Positions 25,406 to 34,440 are shown, counted from the stretch's first letter. The stretch is DNA of 49,775 bases from Ruminococcoides sp052118065 (GCA_052118065.1 JBQKHY010000018.1:1-49775); one strand, 5' to 3'. The notes: generated by a model from the sequence alone, not told the origin. Made by a program: numbers and translations.

Positions 25406-27279
25406 TTACTGTTATCCTCCTGTGGTGGTCTTTCGGTTCTGATTGGTGCTGTTTTCTTTTTAGTGTTTTCATTCTCTGTTGACTTTTCCTGCGGAGCTGA
25501 TTCTTCCACTTTCGGTGAGGTCTTTAGATTTTCATTTTTCTTATTTTTCTCACCGTTTGCTTCATCAAATCCCGAATCAGTCACAGGCTGTTCAAGATAT
25601 TTAGGACAGTATTTTTGGATTATGTTGTTGAACAACTCAGAACGGTTGGCATAGTGAACTTCACGGTTGCCGTTTTCCATGACCTCATACTTTTCCTCAA
25701 ACTTAATACCCCATTTGAAAAACAATTTCAGCTTGACTTTCATCGGATAAAAGCCTGTTTTCATAACAACAAATGTGCCTTTTGGAAGTGACTTCAACTC
25801 ATCGGGTGTCATCAATGGTCTTTCTATCATCTGCAATGACTGTGACGGATCATTCTTACTCCTGCTGACAGAGCCTGACATAACAGTTCTTGAACCAAGT
25901 GCTTTTGATAGGACTTCTGCACTTATGCTGTTAGGAGCAAATCCACCGAAGATAGTCAGCTGTGTGTTGTCTATGATAACATCAGCACCCTCTTTGCCGT
26001 AATTCTTCTCCAACTGTGCAAAGGATTGAATGATTGGCACTATCTGCAACCGCCTTGAACGGGAGGCAGAGAACATCATCTCTGCCGAATCAATCTTCGG
26101 CAAGGTTCCAAATTCATCGCAGAAGAATACACAACGATTCTTCAGTACACCGCCGTTTTCATCTGCGACTGACAATATCTCACGGTAGAGCTGTTGAATA
26201 ATCAGCGAAACCATAAAGAAAGTGTTGGGGTTTTCTTCGGGCATTACAATGAAGATAGCACAATTTTGATTGCAGAATTTTTCAGCGTCAATCTCCGTAT
26301 CAAAACACAAAAGCTGTTCAAGTTCGGAGTCCAGAAAAGCATTCAGCCTTGAAAGTGCCGTACTCATAACACTTGACATACTCTGTTCGGCTGTGTTCAG
26401 TGCGGCTCCTGCAAACCATTTTGCCTTGTGGTCGTCGGGAAGATAGTCCATTAAAAGCTGAAACTGATTTTTGCCTTTCCTGTTAGTCGGTGCAAGTAAC
26501 TCCTGAATGATTTTGAATACCGAAACAATATGCCTTTCTTCGGGTTCGCAGAATTCCGAAACAAGCAGAATCGTTGCTGTTAAAAGTCCCTCTGCCGCAT
26601 CATAAAAGTAAGCGTTCTGTCCGAATGAAGCCGAGTCCATACCTGAAAGAATAATCGTTTTTGAAATGATTTTTGCGTATTTTTCGGCTCTTGCCTTGTA
26701 AACAAGCTGTTCAGGTTCGGCTTTGTATAAGTCCATATATTTGTTCACGAGATGCAGAAGATTATTTCCGTGCGAGCGTGTAGGATTACGCAAATCTATA
26801 ACAGAAATTTTGTAGCCGTAATACTTTTCTGCGATTGTTCCATAGTTTCGAACAATGTCGCCTTTCGTGTCGGTTGATAAAAATGACATACCCGTTGCAC
26901 AGGCATATTCAATACACGGATAAAGCCAATAGGCAGTCTTACCGACACCCGCCGCACCAATCATCAGAGCGTGAACATCTCCTGTATCAACCATTGCCGT
27001 TGTACCATTTTTTCTATTCTTGCAACCAACAACTATACCTTGCTCCGTTGGTCTGCTATCGGGATTTGTACGCCATTCATCGGGTTTGAAATCAATTTCC
27101 TTGTAGGTTCTCTTTATCTCTTTTTTAGTTGCCCAACGAGCCGTTCCGTATTGCCCTTGTCCAACTGTTTTGTTCTTTATTCGATTTAGTGAATAGTGAT
27201 TTCCGACCGTTGAAATTATTATGAACAGGGCAAACATTAAACCTGCAACAATAATCAGAGTTATAACACCTGACGGCAT
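25399..27279 (-). CDS. virD4: VirD4/TraG-type conjugative coupling protein
   Basis: 626 residues. One N-terminal membrane helix (VITLIIVAGLMFALFIII) is visible where longer VirD4 proteins have two. The ATPase domain follows, with Walker A in MIGAAGVGKTAYWLYP and Walker B in CVFFCDEFGTLPKI. A variable Lys/Glu-rich tail ends the protein. It brings the relaxase-bound DNA strand to the type IV secretion channel. The start overlaps the preceding primase-like gene by 19 bases, and the stop overlaps the HTH gene. It appears intact, unlike the relaxase. Confidence 0.94.
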   Translation of the reverse strand: MPSGVITLIIVAGLMFALFIIISTVGNHYSLNRIKNKTVGQGQYGTARWATKKEIKRTYKEIDFKPDEWRTNPDSRPTEQGIVVGCKNRKNGTTAMVDTGDVHALMIGAAGVGKTAYWLYPCIEYACATGMSFLSTDTKGDIVRNYGTIAEKYYGYKISVIDLRNPTRSHGNNLLHLVNKYMDLYKAEPEQLVYKARAEKYAKIISKTIILSGMDSASFGQNAYFYDAAEGLLTATILLVSEFCEPEERHIVSVFKIIQELLAPTNRKGKNQFQLLMDYLPDDHKAKWFAGAALNTAEQSMSSVMSTALSRLNAFLDSELEQLLCFDTEIDAEKFCNQNCAIFIVMPEENPNTFFMVSLIIQQLYREILSVADENGGVLKNRCVFFCDEFGTLPKIDSAEMMFSASRSRRLQIVPIIQSFAQLEKNYGKEGADVIIDNTQLTIFGGFAPNSISAEVLSKALGSRTVMSGSVSRSKNDPSQSLQMIERPLMTPDELKSLPKGTFVVMKTGFYPMKVKLKLFFKWGIKFEEKYEVMENGNREVHYANRSELFNNIIQKYCPKYLEQPVTDSGFDEANGEKNKKNENLKTSPKVEESAPQEKSTENENTKKKTAPIRTERPPQEDNSNE

Positions 27280-28178
27280 ATTTCTTCAGTCCTTTCATTT
27301 TTCAAAATATCTTCGTTCCAGTCTTTATGAATTGGAACAAGAATTTCGTTTTGGATATTCATTGAATTTAATTTATCGGCTATGCGTTTGTTTGCTATCT
27401 GTCCTGCTTCATCATTATCAAAGCATAGAAGCACATTTTTGATGTTCGGATTGTCTTTAAGACATTGAAAAAGCACCCTGTCCGAAACGGAACAGGATGC
27501 CGCATAGCTGTGTTCTTGCCAATTTTTCTTATGCATACTTATGAACGATAACATATCAATCGGAGCTTCAAACAGATAAATTCTGTCACTTGTACCGCTA
27601 AAGTGGAAGCTGAATTCAGGTTGACTGCCTGCGACATTTCCCTTGTACGAATTACTTGTCACCGTTCCTCTTTTGTGTGCATGGCGAGGTTTGCCGCTTG
27701 AATCGTAACCTACAAATACCGCATTGTGATAATCCGCAGATTCATAAATCATTTTCCTACGCACAAATTCATAAATCACATCTTTGTCAATGCCACGAGT
27801 CAACAGCAGATAAGAAAAAACTCTGCTCATTCTGTCATTCCTCGGTGGTAATTCAAAGTGTTTGTGACTTTTTTCTATGGACGGTGAGGTTATGATTTGA
27901 CCGACACCGTAATTCAAAAGCATTTCCACCGCTTCGGCATAATCCTTGTTGTAAAATCTGCGGACAAAATCAACCGCATCACCGCCTTTCTGTTCGTACT
28001 GATGATACCAGAGGTGACCTCTGATTGTAACCTTTTGCGAGCCGTCAAACCATTCGTACTCCGAGCCTGATTTCTTGACTTTCTCACCTTGATTGATTAA
28101 AAAATTAGCAAGATCTGTTCGCCGTGCTTGTTCTCGCTGTTCTTTTGTAAAATGAATGTAGGTTGATATTTTAATCAC
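27261..28178 (-). CDS. Primase-like DUF3991/TOPRIM protein
   Basis: About 305 residues. The N-terminal part (about 10-90) resembles a CHC2-type module without cysteines (YEWFDGSQKVTIRGHLWYHQ, then GGDAVDFVRRFY). It is followed by DUF3991 and a TOPRIM domain with the acidic motifs FEAPIDMLSF and LLCFDNDEAGQ. It probably primes replication of the transferred strand. The start is uncertain: family members begin near YIHFTKEQ. I give the GTG at 28178, but AAGGA sits too close to it; the frame is open to 28262. Neighbouring the relaxase and VirD4 fits ICE DNA processing. Confidence 0.85.
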   Translation of the reverse strand: MIKISTYIHFTKEQREQARRTDLANFLINQGEKVKKSGSEYEWFDGSQKVTIRGHLWYHQYEQKGGDAVDFVRRFYNKDYAEAVEMLLNYGVGQIITSPSIEKSHKHFELPPRNDRMSRVFSYLLLTRGIDKDVIYEFVRRKMIYESADYHNAVFVGYDSSGKPRHAHKRGTVTSNSYKGNVAGSQPEFSFHFSGTSDRIYLFEAPIDMLSFISMHKKNWQEHSYAASCSVSDRVLFQCLKDNPNIKNVLLCFDNDEAGQIANKRIADKLNSMNIQNEILVPIHKDWNEDILKNERTEEICRQVL

Positions 28179-28390
28179 TTCCTTGAGTATAATATATTTT
28201 TTCTTTCTGCTGTAATATCTTATAGTGGGTAGTTCTTGTCTTATCACCGTGACAGGAGGCACCTATCAGCATTTGGGTGCAATTCTTCCTTGGTGGCAGG
28301 CTGATTTTTTAATAGACAACTTTCTTTTTATGTGGTATTATAATATCCAAAAGACTAATTGATAAATCGGAATTTATAGGAGAATAGTCA

Positions 28391-28894
28391 ATGATATCAT
28401 TTAGAGATTATGAATATTTTAAAGAAGAAATTGAATTAGCACTTATCCAAAATGCTTGCGTAGAAATTGAATTATATTCAATAATTGCAAGTATAATCAG
28501 AGAGTCAAAAAACCCATGCAAATTGTCGGTACGAGATGTATCTAACAGAAGGAAAAGTGATATATCAATAAGATATTATGGTGAAGCAGGTTTTCCAGAC
28601 TTCGTAGTACTTTCACGAGAAAAAGATTCTAATGCCGAGAAATACGGATGCATTGAAGCGAAAATGCCGACAAAATCATTAGATGCAAATGACGAACAAT
28701 TAAAAGGGCATATCAATTCTTTTGGAAAAGTAATATACACCAACGGAATTCACTGGAAGTTTTTTGATAATAGTAAAAAGAACGAGCCTTTTGACATAAT
28801 TCTTGGTTATATGCAAGGGAGTGAGATTGTTTGGTATTCCCAAGAAAATTGGGATGAATTATTGAACAAGATTGATAATATTAAATGGGATTAA
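28391..28894 (+). CDS. PD-(D/E)XK-like nuclease, lone cargo gene
   Basis: 167 residues. GFPDFVVLSREKD followed by KYGCIEAKMP gives the D...ExK pattern of the PD-(D/E)XK nucleases, as in type I restriction HsdR N-termini. The C-terminal part (YTNGIHWKFFDNSKK) also resembles those domains. It is the only plus-strand gene inside the minus-strand transfer operon, more AT-rich than its neighbours, with its own ATG region (AGGAG) and a hairpin after it. It probably entered as a cassette and could be a stand-alone restriction or anti-phage nuclease. No methylase or helicase partner is adjacent. Confidence 0.7.
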   Translation: MISFRDYEYFKEEIELALIQNACVEIELYSIIASIIRESKNPCKLSVRDVSNRRKSDISIRYYGEAGFPDFVVLSREKDSNAEKYGCIEAKMPTKSLDANDEQLKGHINSFGKVIYTNGIHWKFFDNSKKNEPFDIILGYMQGSEIVWYSQENWDELLNKIDNIKWD

Positions 28895-28898
28895 CAAT

Positions 28899-28920
28899 TT
28901 GATAAATTCCAGTTTATCAA
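28899..28920 (+). terminator. Hairpin after the nuclease gene
   Basis: TTTGATAAA-TTCCAG-TTTATCAAA is a near-perfect stem 4 bases after the nuclease stop. It also overlaps the end of the relaxase gene on the other strand and may serve both. Confidence 0.5.
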
Positions 28921-28922
28921 AC

Positions 28923-29423
28923 TTACATTTTCAGCCCCTGAGCTTGCTTCTTATCCTGAATCTTCTGCTGTAACTTTTTATCCGTCCTTTGTGCTTTCTG
29001 TTTTTCTTCAAAGCGGAGTTGATTTTGAATTATATTGCAGAGATAGCGCAAAAGATAAAGAGAAGAAACTGCAACACTGTTGTGGTTGGTTTTAATTGAA
29101 TAATGAGGATACAAGGCACCTCTGCCTGAATCAAAGACTGATTCGGCAGAGGTGTTTTCTTCATATTCAAATGGATTTGAAACAGATTCTTCGTCTGTAT
29201 TCTCACTTTCCTCAATCTCATCTTCGGTGAGATTTAATTTCAACGCTTCCTTGATTACTGCATTCTTGATTGACTTGAATTCCTTGTTTTGGGCAAGAGG
29301 AATCCTGTCAGGAATTTCATCCGTGTAGGTGCGGATTGTGTTTTCTTTTTGCTCATACCAAAGGTCATACAGTTTTTTTAATTCTGTCATCACTTGCAAG
29401 CTCTTCAACAATAGAATCCACAA
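28923..29423 (-). pseudogene. Relaxase C-terminal fragment
   Basis: Open frame containing KKLYDLWYEQKENTIRTYTD and the following helical, acidic tail, ending in a basic stretch KAQRTDKKLQQKIQDKK. The sequence before KKLYDL is out of frame with the relaxase body, and no ribosome site suits an independent start. It is the missing C-terminus of the upstream fragment. Confidence 0.75.
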
Positions 29424-30342
29424 TTGCTTTTACATCAGGCTTGAGATAACCATACACCTTCTTGCCACTTGTTTTTGAAAGCCTGTCAGCAAGTTCTAAC
29501 AGCTTATGCTGAATTGATGCGCTGATATATATTTCCGAGTTTATTTTTGACACCAAATCCTCTACAATGTCATGAGCCTCGGCACGGAGCTTATCCCTGT
29601 GTTCGGTTTGCCTTTCATATATGCACAATAAATCTTGCTGAAAAATATCTCTTGCAAATGATGAACGCAGATTTTCAACTCCCTTTTGCGTGAGATAGCC
29701 TTCGTTCTCTACAGTTGAATATGCAATCAAATGCACATGAGGGTGGTGCGATTCATTATGAAATGCCGCATACCAATGAAGATTTTCCATTGGTATTTTC
29801 AGATTTTTAGCCAGTGCTTCGGTCTGTGTGCGGAACATATCTCGCCAGCGAGTTCCTGTATTGAAGCCAAGCCGTTCCGCATCTTCTCTGCGAATAGAAA
29901 TTATCGCAGTCCAGATATTTCCCTTGTGCCTGTCAAGTTCTTCCGTTACCTTTGATAACTGAACCTGCACACCGTCATCGGTAAACAGTCCGTGCGAGCC
30001 GAATCTCTCGGCACGAGGACGGGTTGCAATGTAATAAGCATATGCTTTTCTGCCCGAGATTTCATAAGCATAATCTTCCATAACTCTTGAGATAAAATCA
30101 GATGCCGAGCCTTGATTTTGCTTTTCAAGGTAATCAGCGTACTCAAACATATCCTTGCTGTCGGGAAAATCTTTTAAGATTTTTTCAATAAGATTCTTCT
30201 GCTTTGCCGTTGCAGGAGCAAATTTTTTAGTGTCATCAATCTTTTCTACGCCCTCACGGGTAGCAATATATTTTGCATAACCGCCTGCACTGACTTTTCG
30301 ATTCGGCTTGAGATATTTAAACTTTGTAACTAACTTTGCCAC
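28923..30342 (-). pseudogene. MobL/MobP-type relaxase split by a frameshift
   Basis: The first part (GTG start at 30342 with AAAGGA upstream, through 29365) has the relaxase core: KAYAYYIATRPRAERFG and the metal-binding His triad in NESHHPHVHLIAYS. It ends in ASDDRIKKTV after a run of seven A (around 29376). The remainder continues in another frame from KKLYDLWYEQKE to 28923, as the family does without a break. One surplus A explains the split, giving a reconstructed protein of about 470 residues. The enzyme nicks oriT and covalently holds the DNA end. A slippery-run frameshift that still makes the full protein is possible. The catalytic part is intact in the first ORF. Confidence 0.85.
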
Positions 30343-30348
30343 AAATAA

Positions 30349-30768
30349 TTATCCTTTCTGCCAATCGTATGCATCATCAAACGAAAATGAACCATTGAGT
30401 CGTTTGACTTCCTTGACGCACTCGCCACGAAGTTTTGTAAGAGTCATCTTGTCAATGTCCTGTGACGAGGCAATAATATTCATCGTCATTGCAAGCTCGA
30501 CGGCTAATTTAAAAATCAGCCTGCTCATTCGGTTATCGCTCTCGGCAACGATAGACTTCAATGTAGAGGTAACCACATTGGGAAGATACTGACTGTTGTC
30601 GTTTGAGGAAAGATATCCGATATAGAAAATGACTGCCTTCTCAATAAATTCACTTCGACTGGAGCAGTTATCTTCCTTGTAGATATTCTGAACCATATCG
30701 AGTGTTGATTCCTTTATCCAGAGTGCAAACTTCCGCTTTACTTCTTTTCTGTTATCCGTTTCATTCAA
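30349..30768 (-). CDS. MobC-like relaxosome accessory protein
   Basis: 139 residues. RKFALWIKESTLDMVQNIY followed by NCSSRSEFIEKAVIFYIGYL looks like a ribbon-helix-helix/MobC-type DNA-binding module. The C-terminal half is helical. The TTG at 30768 is chosen because AAGGAGG precedes it by 8 bases; the frame is open to 30798 without such a site. Its last codon and stop contain the ribosome site of the relaxase gene, so they are coupled. It probably binds the adjacent oriT region to load the relaxase. Confidence 0.82.
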   Translation of the reverse strand: MNETDNRKEVKRKFALWIKESTLDMVQNIYKEDNCSSRSEFIEKAVIFYIGYLSSNDNSQYLPNVVTSTLKSIVAESDNRMSRLIFKLAVELAMTMNIIASSQDIDKMTLTKLRGECVKEVKRLNGSFSFDDAYDWQKG

Positions 30769-30798
30769 GTGCAAAACCTCCTTTTTGTTACAACCCAC

Positions 30799-31160
30799 AG
30801 TTGCAACTCCTTGAATTTTGGCATTTTATTCGGCAATTCGGGCAGTTAAACCCACAAGTATAACCCCAAGGCTGAAAATTAACCCCTATGGGTTTTTGAG
30901 GCTGAAAAGTGCGAAAAACCGCATGGCAGTCGGCGTTGCCGTCTGCTGTGAACCGACACGAGGGAGCGACTGCAACCCCGTGTCTTTCTCCTGCTTAAAA
31001 TTCCACCCTTGAAAAACTGCCCGAATTGCCCTAACTTTGATTTTTCACACCTTGCCACAAACCGCCCTGTTTCGATTTTTCTTTGATTTCGGGTACTTTC
31101 CCGACTTCTTCATTAAAAGCCGACACAGGGCGAATATGGCGAAAACACTGCCGTAATTCT
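30799..31160. other. Gene-free region, probable oriT
   Basis: About 360 bp without an ORF, GC-richer than its surroundings, directly upstream of the MobC-like and relaxase genes. GGCAATTCGGGCAGTT (30832-30847) is repeated exactly in inverted form at 31015-31030. CGCCCTGT/ACAGGGCG forms another pair (about 31064-31133), GGCTGAAAA occurs twice (near 30870 and 30900), and AAACCCAC faces a GGGTTTTT stretch. Inverted repeats beside mobilisation genes are the usual setting of an origin of transfer. The nick site cannot be assigned from sequence alone. Confidence 0.6.
30832..31030. repeat. Perfect 16-bp inverted repeat bracketing the candidate oriT
   Basis: GGCAATTCGGGCAGTT at 30832-30847 and its exact reverse complement at 31015-31030, about 170 bp apart. 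The spacing is too long for a simple hairpin and suits paired protein-binding sites. Confidence 0.85.
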
Positions 31161-31550
31161 TTACTTAATCACTTTACCGTTTATCACTTCAAAATTGCAC
31201 TCGGTATATGACAGTCCGTACTCATTGACTTCACGGTTCAGAATATCGAACATCGATTGCTCAATACTGCGAGGAGATAACCTGATTTCGTCCGATAGCG
31301 TATCGTAGCAAATCCATTCCTCGCTCTCGGGTGTGTCCTTTACAAGAACATCAAGGGCTATCTGTGGTTCTTCATCAATGAAATAAATTACTGCATTGAT
31401 TTTTACGCAACCAACTATGAGAGTTGCCACTATTCTTTCTTCATAACCTGCTTTGCCATATAACTTTTTCTTAACTTCACCGGCTGACATATACCTTTTG
31501 AAACAGTACCCCTTGCCTAAATCTTTCTTAAGCTGTTTTCTCAAATTCAT
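31161..31550 (-). CDS. ICE-encoded protein of unknown function
   Basis: 129 residues, mixed alpha/beta, starting MNLRKQLKKDLGKGYCFKRY. VATLIVGCVKINAVIYFID and EWICYDTLSDEIRLSPRSIE suggest a small globular domain. It overlaps the gamma-glutamylcyclotransferase gene by 4 bases and is the last gene before the oriT region. I do not recognise the family. Its position suggests an accessory role in the element's operon. Confidence 0.75.
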   Translation of the reverse strand: MNLRKQLKKDLGKGYCFKRYMSAGEVKKKLYGKAGYEERIVATLIVGCVKINAVIYFIDEEPQIALDVLVKDTPESEEWICYDTLSDEIRLSPRSIEQSMFDILNREVNEYGLSYTECNFEVINGKVIK

Positions 31551-32068
31551 AAGGTCATATCACCGAACCCCTCGTCTTCGTCATCACATAAATCAAATGA
31601 CTCTGGTTGTTCTTCCGGGTGCTGTTCATAATATTTGTCAGCACTATCATTGACAGCCTTGTTCAGAACATTAATATCAAGTCCACAATCCATATATCCC
31701 TGTGCGACCGTATCATAGTAACCCTCTGAGGGCAGTCCGAAGTTCTGTTTTAAATTCATAATGTAAACCATTCCTTGAACATCTCTGCCACCTACATTTA
31801 CACTAATGTCTTTCTTGAAATATGAGTTAGGGTAACCCTCGTATCTGTCAAGCATAAGTTCATCAAAGGGTGTTATATTCCAAAGGGCAACAGGAACACT
31901 TGAACCTTGTTTTGGTGCTATGGTAGCAAAGGAACAATTCGGTCGTCCCTTAAACTGCAACTCATAATTATCAATCATCCCTGTTGCAATTAGTTTTGCA
32001 GTTGGGCAACGAAAACTCATCTGTTCAAGATTCAGATTACTGCCATAGGCAACATATATCTTACTCAT
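31547..32068 (-). CDS. Gamma-glutamylcyclotransferase-like protein
   Basis: 173 residues. The N-terminal YVAYGSNLNLEQM is the hallmark substrate loop of the family, and the catalytic Glu is in LDRYEGYPNSYFKK. The C-terminal 45 residues are acidic and extra to the fold. Family members open gamma-glutamyl amines by cyclisation to 5-oxoproline. It lies 18 bases after an amidoligase gene. The pairing is known from genomic surveys and suggests that one enzyme makes and the other removes a gamma-glutamyl-type amide tag on protein or peptide. Confidence 0.9.
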   Translation of the reverse strand: MSKIYVAYGSNLNLEQMSFRCPTAKLIATGMIDNYELQFKGRPNCSFATIAPKQGSSVPVALWNITPFDELMLDRYEGYPNSYFKKDISVNVGGRDVQGMVYIMNLKQNFGLPSEGYYDTVAQGYMDCGLDINVLNKAVNDSADKYYEQHPEEQPESFDLCDDEDEGFGDMTL

Positions 32069-32086
32069 AATAATTTCTCCTCTCCT

Positions 32087-33097
32087 TTACATTGACATAG
32101 AAAAATCCGAACCATCTTCCTGCTGTTCAGCAGTTTCCGGTTCGGATTCTATTTCAACATTGTTTTCCATTGTTTCAATATATCTTCTTTGTTCTAACCT
32201 CTCCTTTTGCTTTTCAGCCTGTGCAGGGTCTTTCCAAGCAATATTGCCATCAAGATTTTTCAGGAGATGGGTTCTTGCTGTTTTGAATTCATCACCTATC
32301 ATACCTAACCTTAACAGCCAAGTTCTGAAAGTGTATTTTTCATTACTGGAATGAGTTTTGTTACGCATAGCCCTCTTTTGTATTAGTGCTTGGTGGCTGA
32401 TTGCAAGTGACAGTTGAACATACGCCTTTACCTTTCCTGCGTGTAGGGTAGAATTGAAAAGACGAAACTCAATTGTTCCCTTGCTGAAAACAGAATGAAG
32501 GTTAAGACCGTGATACCTTGTATCATCATAATGTCGCCAGCTACCATCTTCTCCGTCATACCACATATCCTTAATCTGTTCCATTGTAAGTGGCGGTCGT
32601 TTGTTCACCTCATCAAGAAATCTTGTGTCAGCTTTTTCACAGTAGTGTTCCCGGCGAACATTAACATTAAGTGCCTTGTATAATAAATCTTCCTTTGACG
32701 CCATAATGTTTACGATATTGCGAAGCGTTTTCGGGGTATGCGGAGCCGCATTAATATGACAATGCAGACCACAGCTCGAGTTGACTCTTGCTCCTGCATT
32801 TCGTAACGCTCTAACAAGTTCCTGCAAGGTTTCAATATCTTTATACTGACAGATTGGAGAAACAAATTCTACGGAATAAAGCTGACTTGCTCTTTCACCC
32901 TGTCGGTTAGTACACTCAATACTTGAGTCACGCATTATTTTCCAGTTTCTGTCCTCAGGATCCTTTACAGTATATGAATCATAACCTCCACCAATATGAG
33001 TTGCACTTGTATGAAAATAACCGGCTATCACCTTTGCTGCAGTAGCTCTGGTAATGCCGGTCATTTCTATTTCTATTCCGAAGTTTTGATTTTTCAA
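32087..33097 (-). CDS. Amidoligase-family enzyme (glutamine synthetase/COOH-NH2 ligase fold)
   Basis: 336 residues. FGIEIEMTGITRATAAKVIA and YSVEFVSPICQYKDIETLQE carry the metal-binding acidic residues of the Amidoligase_2 family. SSCGLHCHINAAPHTPKTL and KGTIEFRLFNSTLHAGKV give the conserved His and Arg motifs. Enzymes of this family are predicted to join carboxylates and amines using ATP. The ICE encodes it directly before a gamma-glutamylcyclotransferase-like gene. Its target, perhaps a peptidoglycan or transfer protein, is unknown. It overlaps the preceding small gene by 4 bases. Confidence 0.88.
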   Translation of the reverse strand: MKNQNFGIEIEMTGITRATAAKVIAGYFHTSATHIGGGYDSYTVKDPEDRNWKIMRDSSIECTNRQGERASQLYSVEFVSPICQYKDIETLQELVRALRNAGARVNSSCGLHCHINAAPHTPKTLRNIVNIMASKEDLLYKALNVNVRREHYCEKADTRFLDEVNKRPPLTMEQIKDMWYDGEDGSWRHYDDTRYHGLNLHSVFSKGTIEFRLFNSTLHAGKVKAYVQLSLAISHQALIQKRAMRNKTHSSNEKYTFRTWLLRLGMIGDEFKTARTHLLKNLDGNIAWKDPAQAEKQKERLEQRRYIETMENNVEIESEPETAEQQEDGSDFSMSM

Positions 33098-33342
33098 GTT
33101 ACCACCTTGGTATTTTCTTCCTGCGGCTTTGACTTTTTAGGCTTGGGTGTTTTTACCTGTGAACCTTTCATATCAATAAACTCTCTGACATTTGCAGGAA
33201 CATATTTTGCGTACAGAGCGTCCACAGATTTTTCAAGCTCTTCCTTGAAATCCAAATCACGCTGTGACATATACAGCCTGATTGCATTCAGCTTTTCATC
33301 GTCATACATAATGCTGATACTTGATTTTTTCAATTCAATCAC
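33094..33342 (-). CDS. Small ICE protein, DUF6103-like
   Basis: 82 residues. A helical body (SISIMYDDEKLNAIRLYMSQ, then DLDFKEELEKSVDALYAKYV, then PANVREFIDM) with a Lys/Pro-rich tail. Such proteins are widespread in Firmicute conjugative elements between the cell-wall hydrolase and amidoligase genes. The function is unknown. Its start follows the hydrolase stop by 3 bases and its end overlaps the amidoligase start. Confidence 0.78.
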   Translation of the reverse strand: MIELKKSSISIMYDDEKLNAIRLYMSQRDLDFKEELEKSVDALYAKYVPANVREFIDMKGSQVKTPKPKKSKPQEENTKVVT

Positions 33343-33345
33343 TCC

Positions 33346-34380
33346 TCACTTTTTGTTTTTATCAATATATTTGATGTTTGGAATCTTAAGCCACTTTGTC
33401 CAGCCTCGTCCTTTCAGCTGAGTTTTGACAACTCCGTAGGCTGTGCCTTGTGCTTCGATGACTTCACCATTTCCGATATACACTCCGATATGTCCGTTCA
33501 TCCAGACTGCAAGTCCGGGTGTGTCGGGCATAGTTGAAATGTCACCTGATTCTTTTGTGTAGTTCCATATTGATGTTGTATTGCAGTCTTGGAAGTTGTT
33601 GGATCCTGCTGTGATTTCACCGGTATCCGGGTTGTACCACATATATGACTTGATTAAACCAATGCAGTCGGTTACTCTCTTGCCAATCCACTTTTCACCA
33701 ACCTTACGCATTGGTCCGCCTGCCTCGGTTTCCCCGGGATATTTCTTTGCCATTTCATCGAGGTAGGTTGTAGTACACACCTGACCATATGCACCCCAAA
33801 CATATCCCCAACCATTACTTTCTGCGTTCTTGCACCACTCCACAAGGTCAAGGTTGTTTTTAGTTGTCTTGTCGGTAAAGTCAGAAGTATCAATCTTAGT
33901 TCCTTTAATTGAAGTCATAATTTTAGTAAACTCTTCTGACTTTATATCTACACCAAATTCAGAATTGATTTTTTCAATCAGTTCCTGATTTGATATATCT
34001 TTCTTAAAGCACTTTACAAACTTATCAATAAAATCTTTATCGTGCCTATCGGAAAAGTAAAAGATATATATGACCTCTGCCTGTTTGTTGTACTTGGACA
34101 GTTTCTTGTCCTTTAACTCTTCCTCAATCTTTTCCATGGTCTTATTGATATTTTCAAGATCTTCTTTATGTTCAACCATAAGTTGGGTCTGAATACTTTG
34201 GTTAAGGGATGCTGTATCAAACTCAATGTCACCATTAAAAAATGACACCACAACAATAATCGGCAGTGCAAGAATCAGAACAATTCCGATTACTACACCA
34301 CCGACTGTTTTTATGACTTTTGGATTTGTAAACAGGGCAACTGCTATTTTCTTTAGTGCTGCACCTACTGTTATTGACAT
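33346..34380 (-). CDS. Conjugation-associated NlpC/P60-type cell-wall hydrolase
   Basis: 344 residues with one membrane helix (TVGGVVIGIVLILALPIIVV), a helical linker region and a C-terminal papain-like domain. The nucleophile Cys is in KRVTDCIGLIKSYM and the His in VWMNGHIGVYIGNG. YVWGAYGQ is the usual entrance motif. It cuts peptide cross-links in peptidoglycan to open a path for the secretion channel. It lies downstream of a two-gene cassette that separates it from VirB4, its normal neighbour. An AGGTGAT site precedes the ATG. Confidence 0.9.
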   Translation of the reverse strand: MSITVGAALKKIAVALFTNPKVIKTVGGVVIGIVLILALPIIVVVSFFNGDIEFDTASLNQSIQTQLMVEHKEDLENINKTMEKIEEELKDKKLSKYNKQAEVIYIFYFSDRHDKDFIDKFVKCFKKDISNQELIEKINSEFGVDIKSEEFTKIMTSIKGTKIDTSDFTDKTTKNNLDLVEWCKNAESNGWGYVWGAYGQVCTTTYLDEMAKKYPGETEAGGPMRKVGEKWIGKRVTDCIGLIKSYMWYNPDTGEITAGSNNFQDCNTTSIWNYTKESGDISTMPDTPGLAVWMNGHIGVYIGNGEVIEAQGTAYGVVKTQLKGRGWTKWLKIPNIKYIDKNKK

Positions 34381-34406
34381 TGTATCACCTGCTTTCGGAT
34401 AAAATA

Positions 34407-34440
34407 AAAAGCCAACTGATTAGTAACTCAGCTAGCTTTT
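34407..34440 (-). terminator. Terminator of the two-gene cassette
   Basis: AAAAGCcAACTGA pairs with TCAGcTaGCTTTT, and T-rich sequence follows on the minus strand. It separates the cassette from the rest of the transfer operon, which is otherwise free of terminators here. Confidence 0.65.

Noticed and set aside
29376..29384. Programmed -1 frameshift at the relaxase A-run
   Set aside because: The needed shift is +1 (or -2), not the usual -1, so a canonical slippery-site mechanism does not fit.
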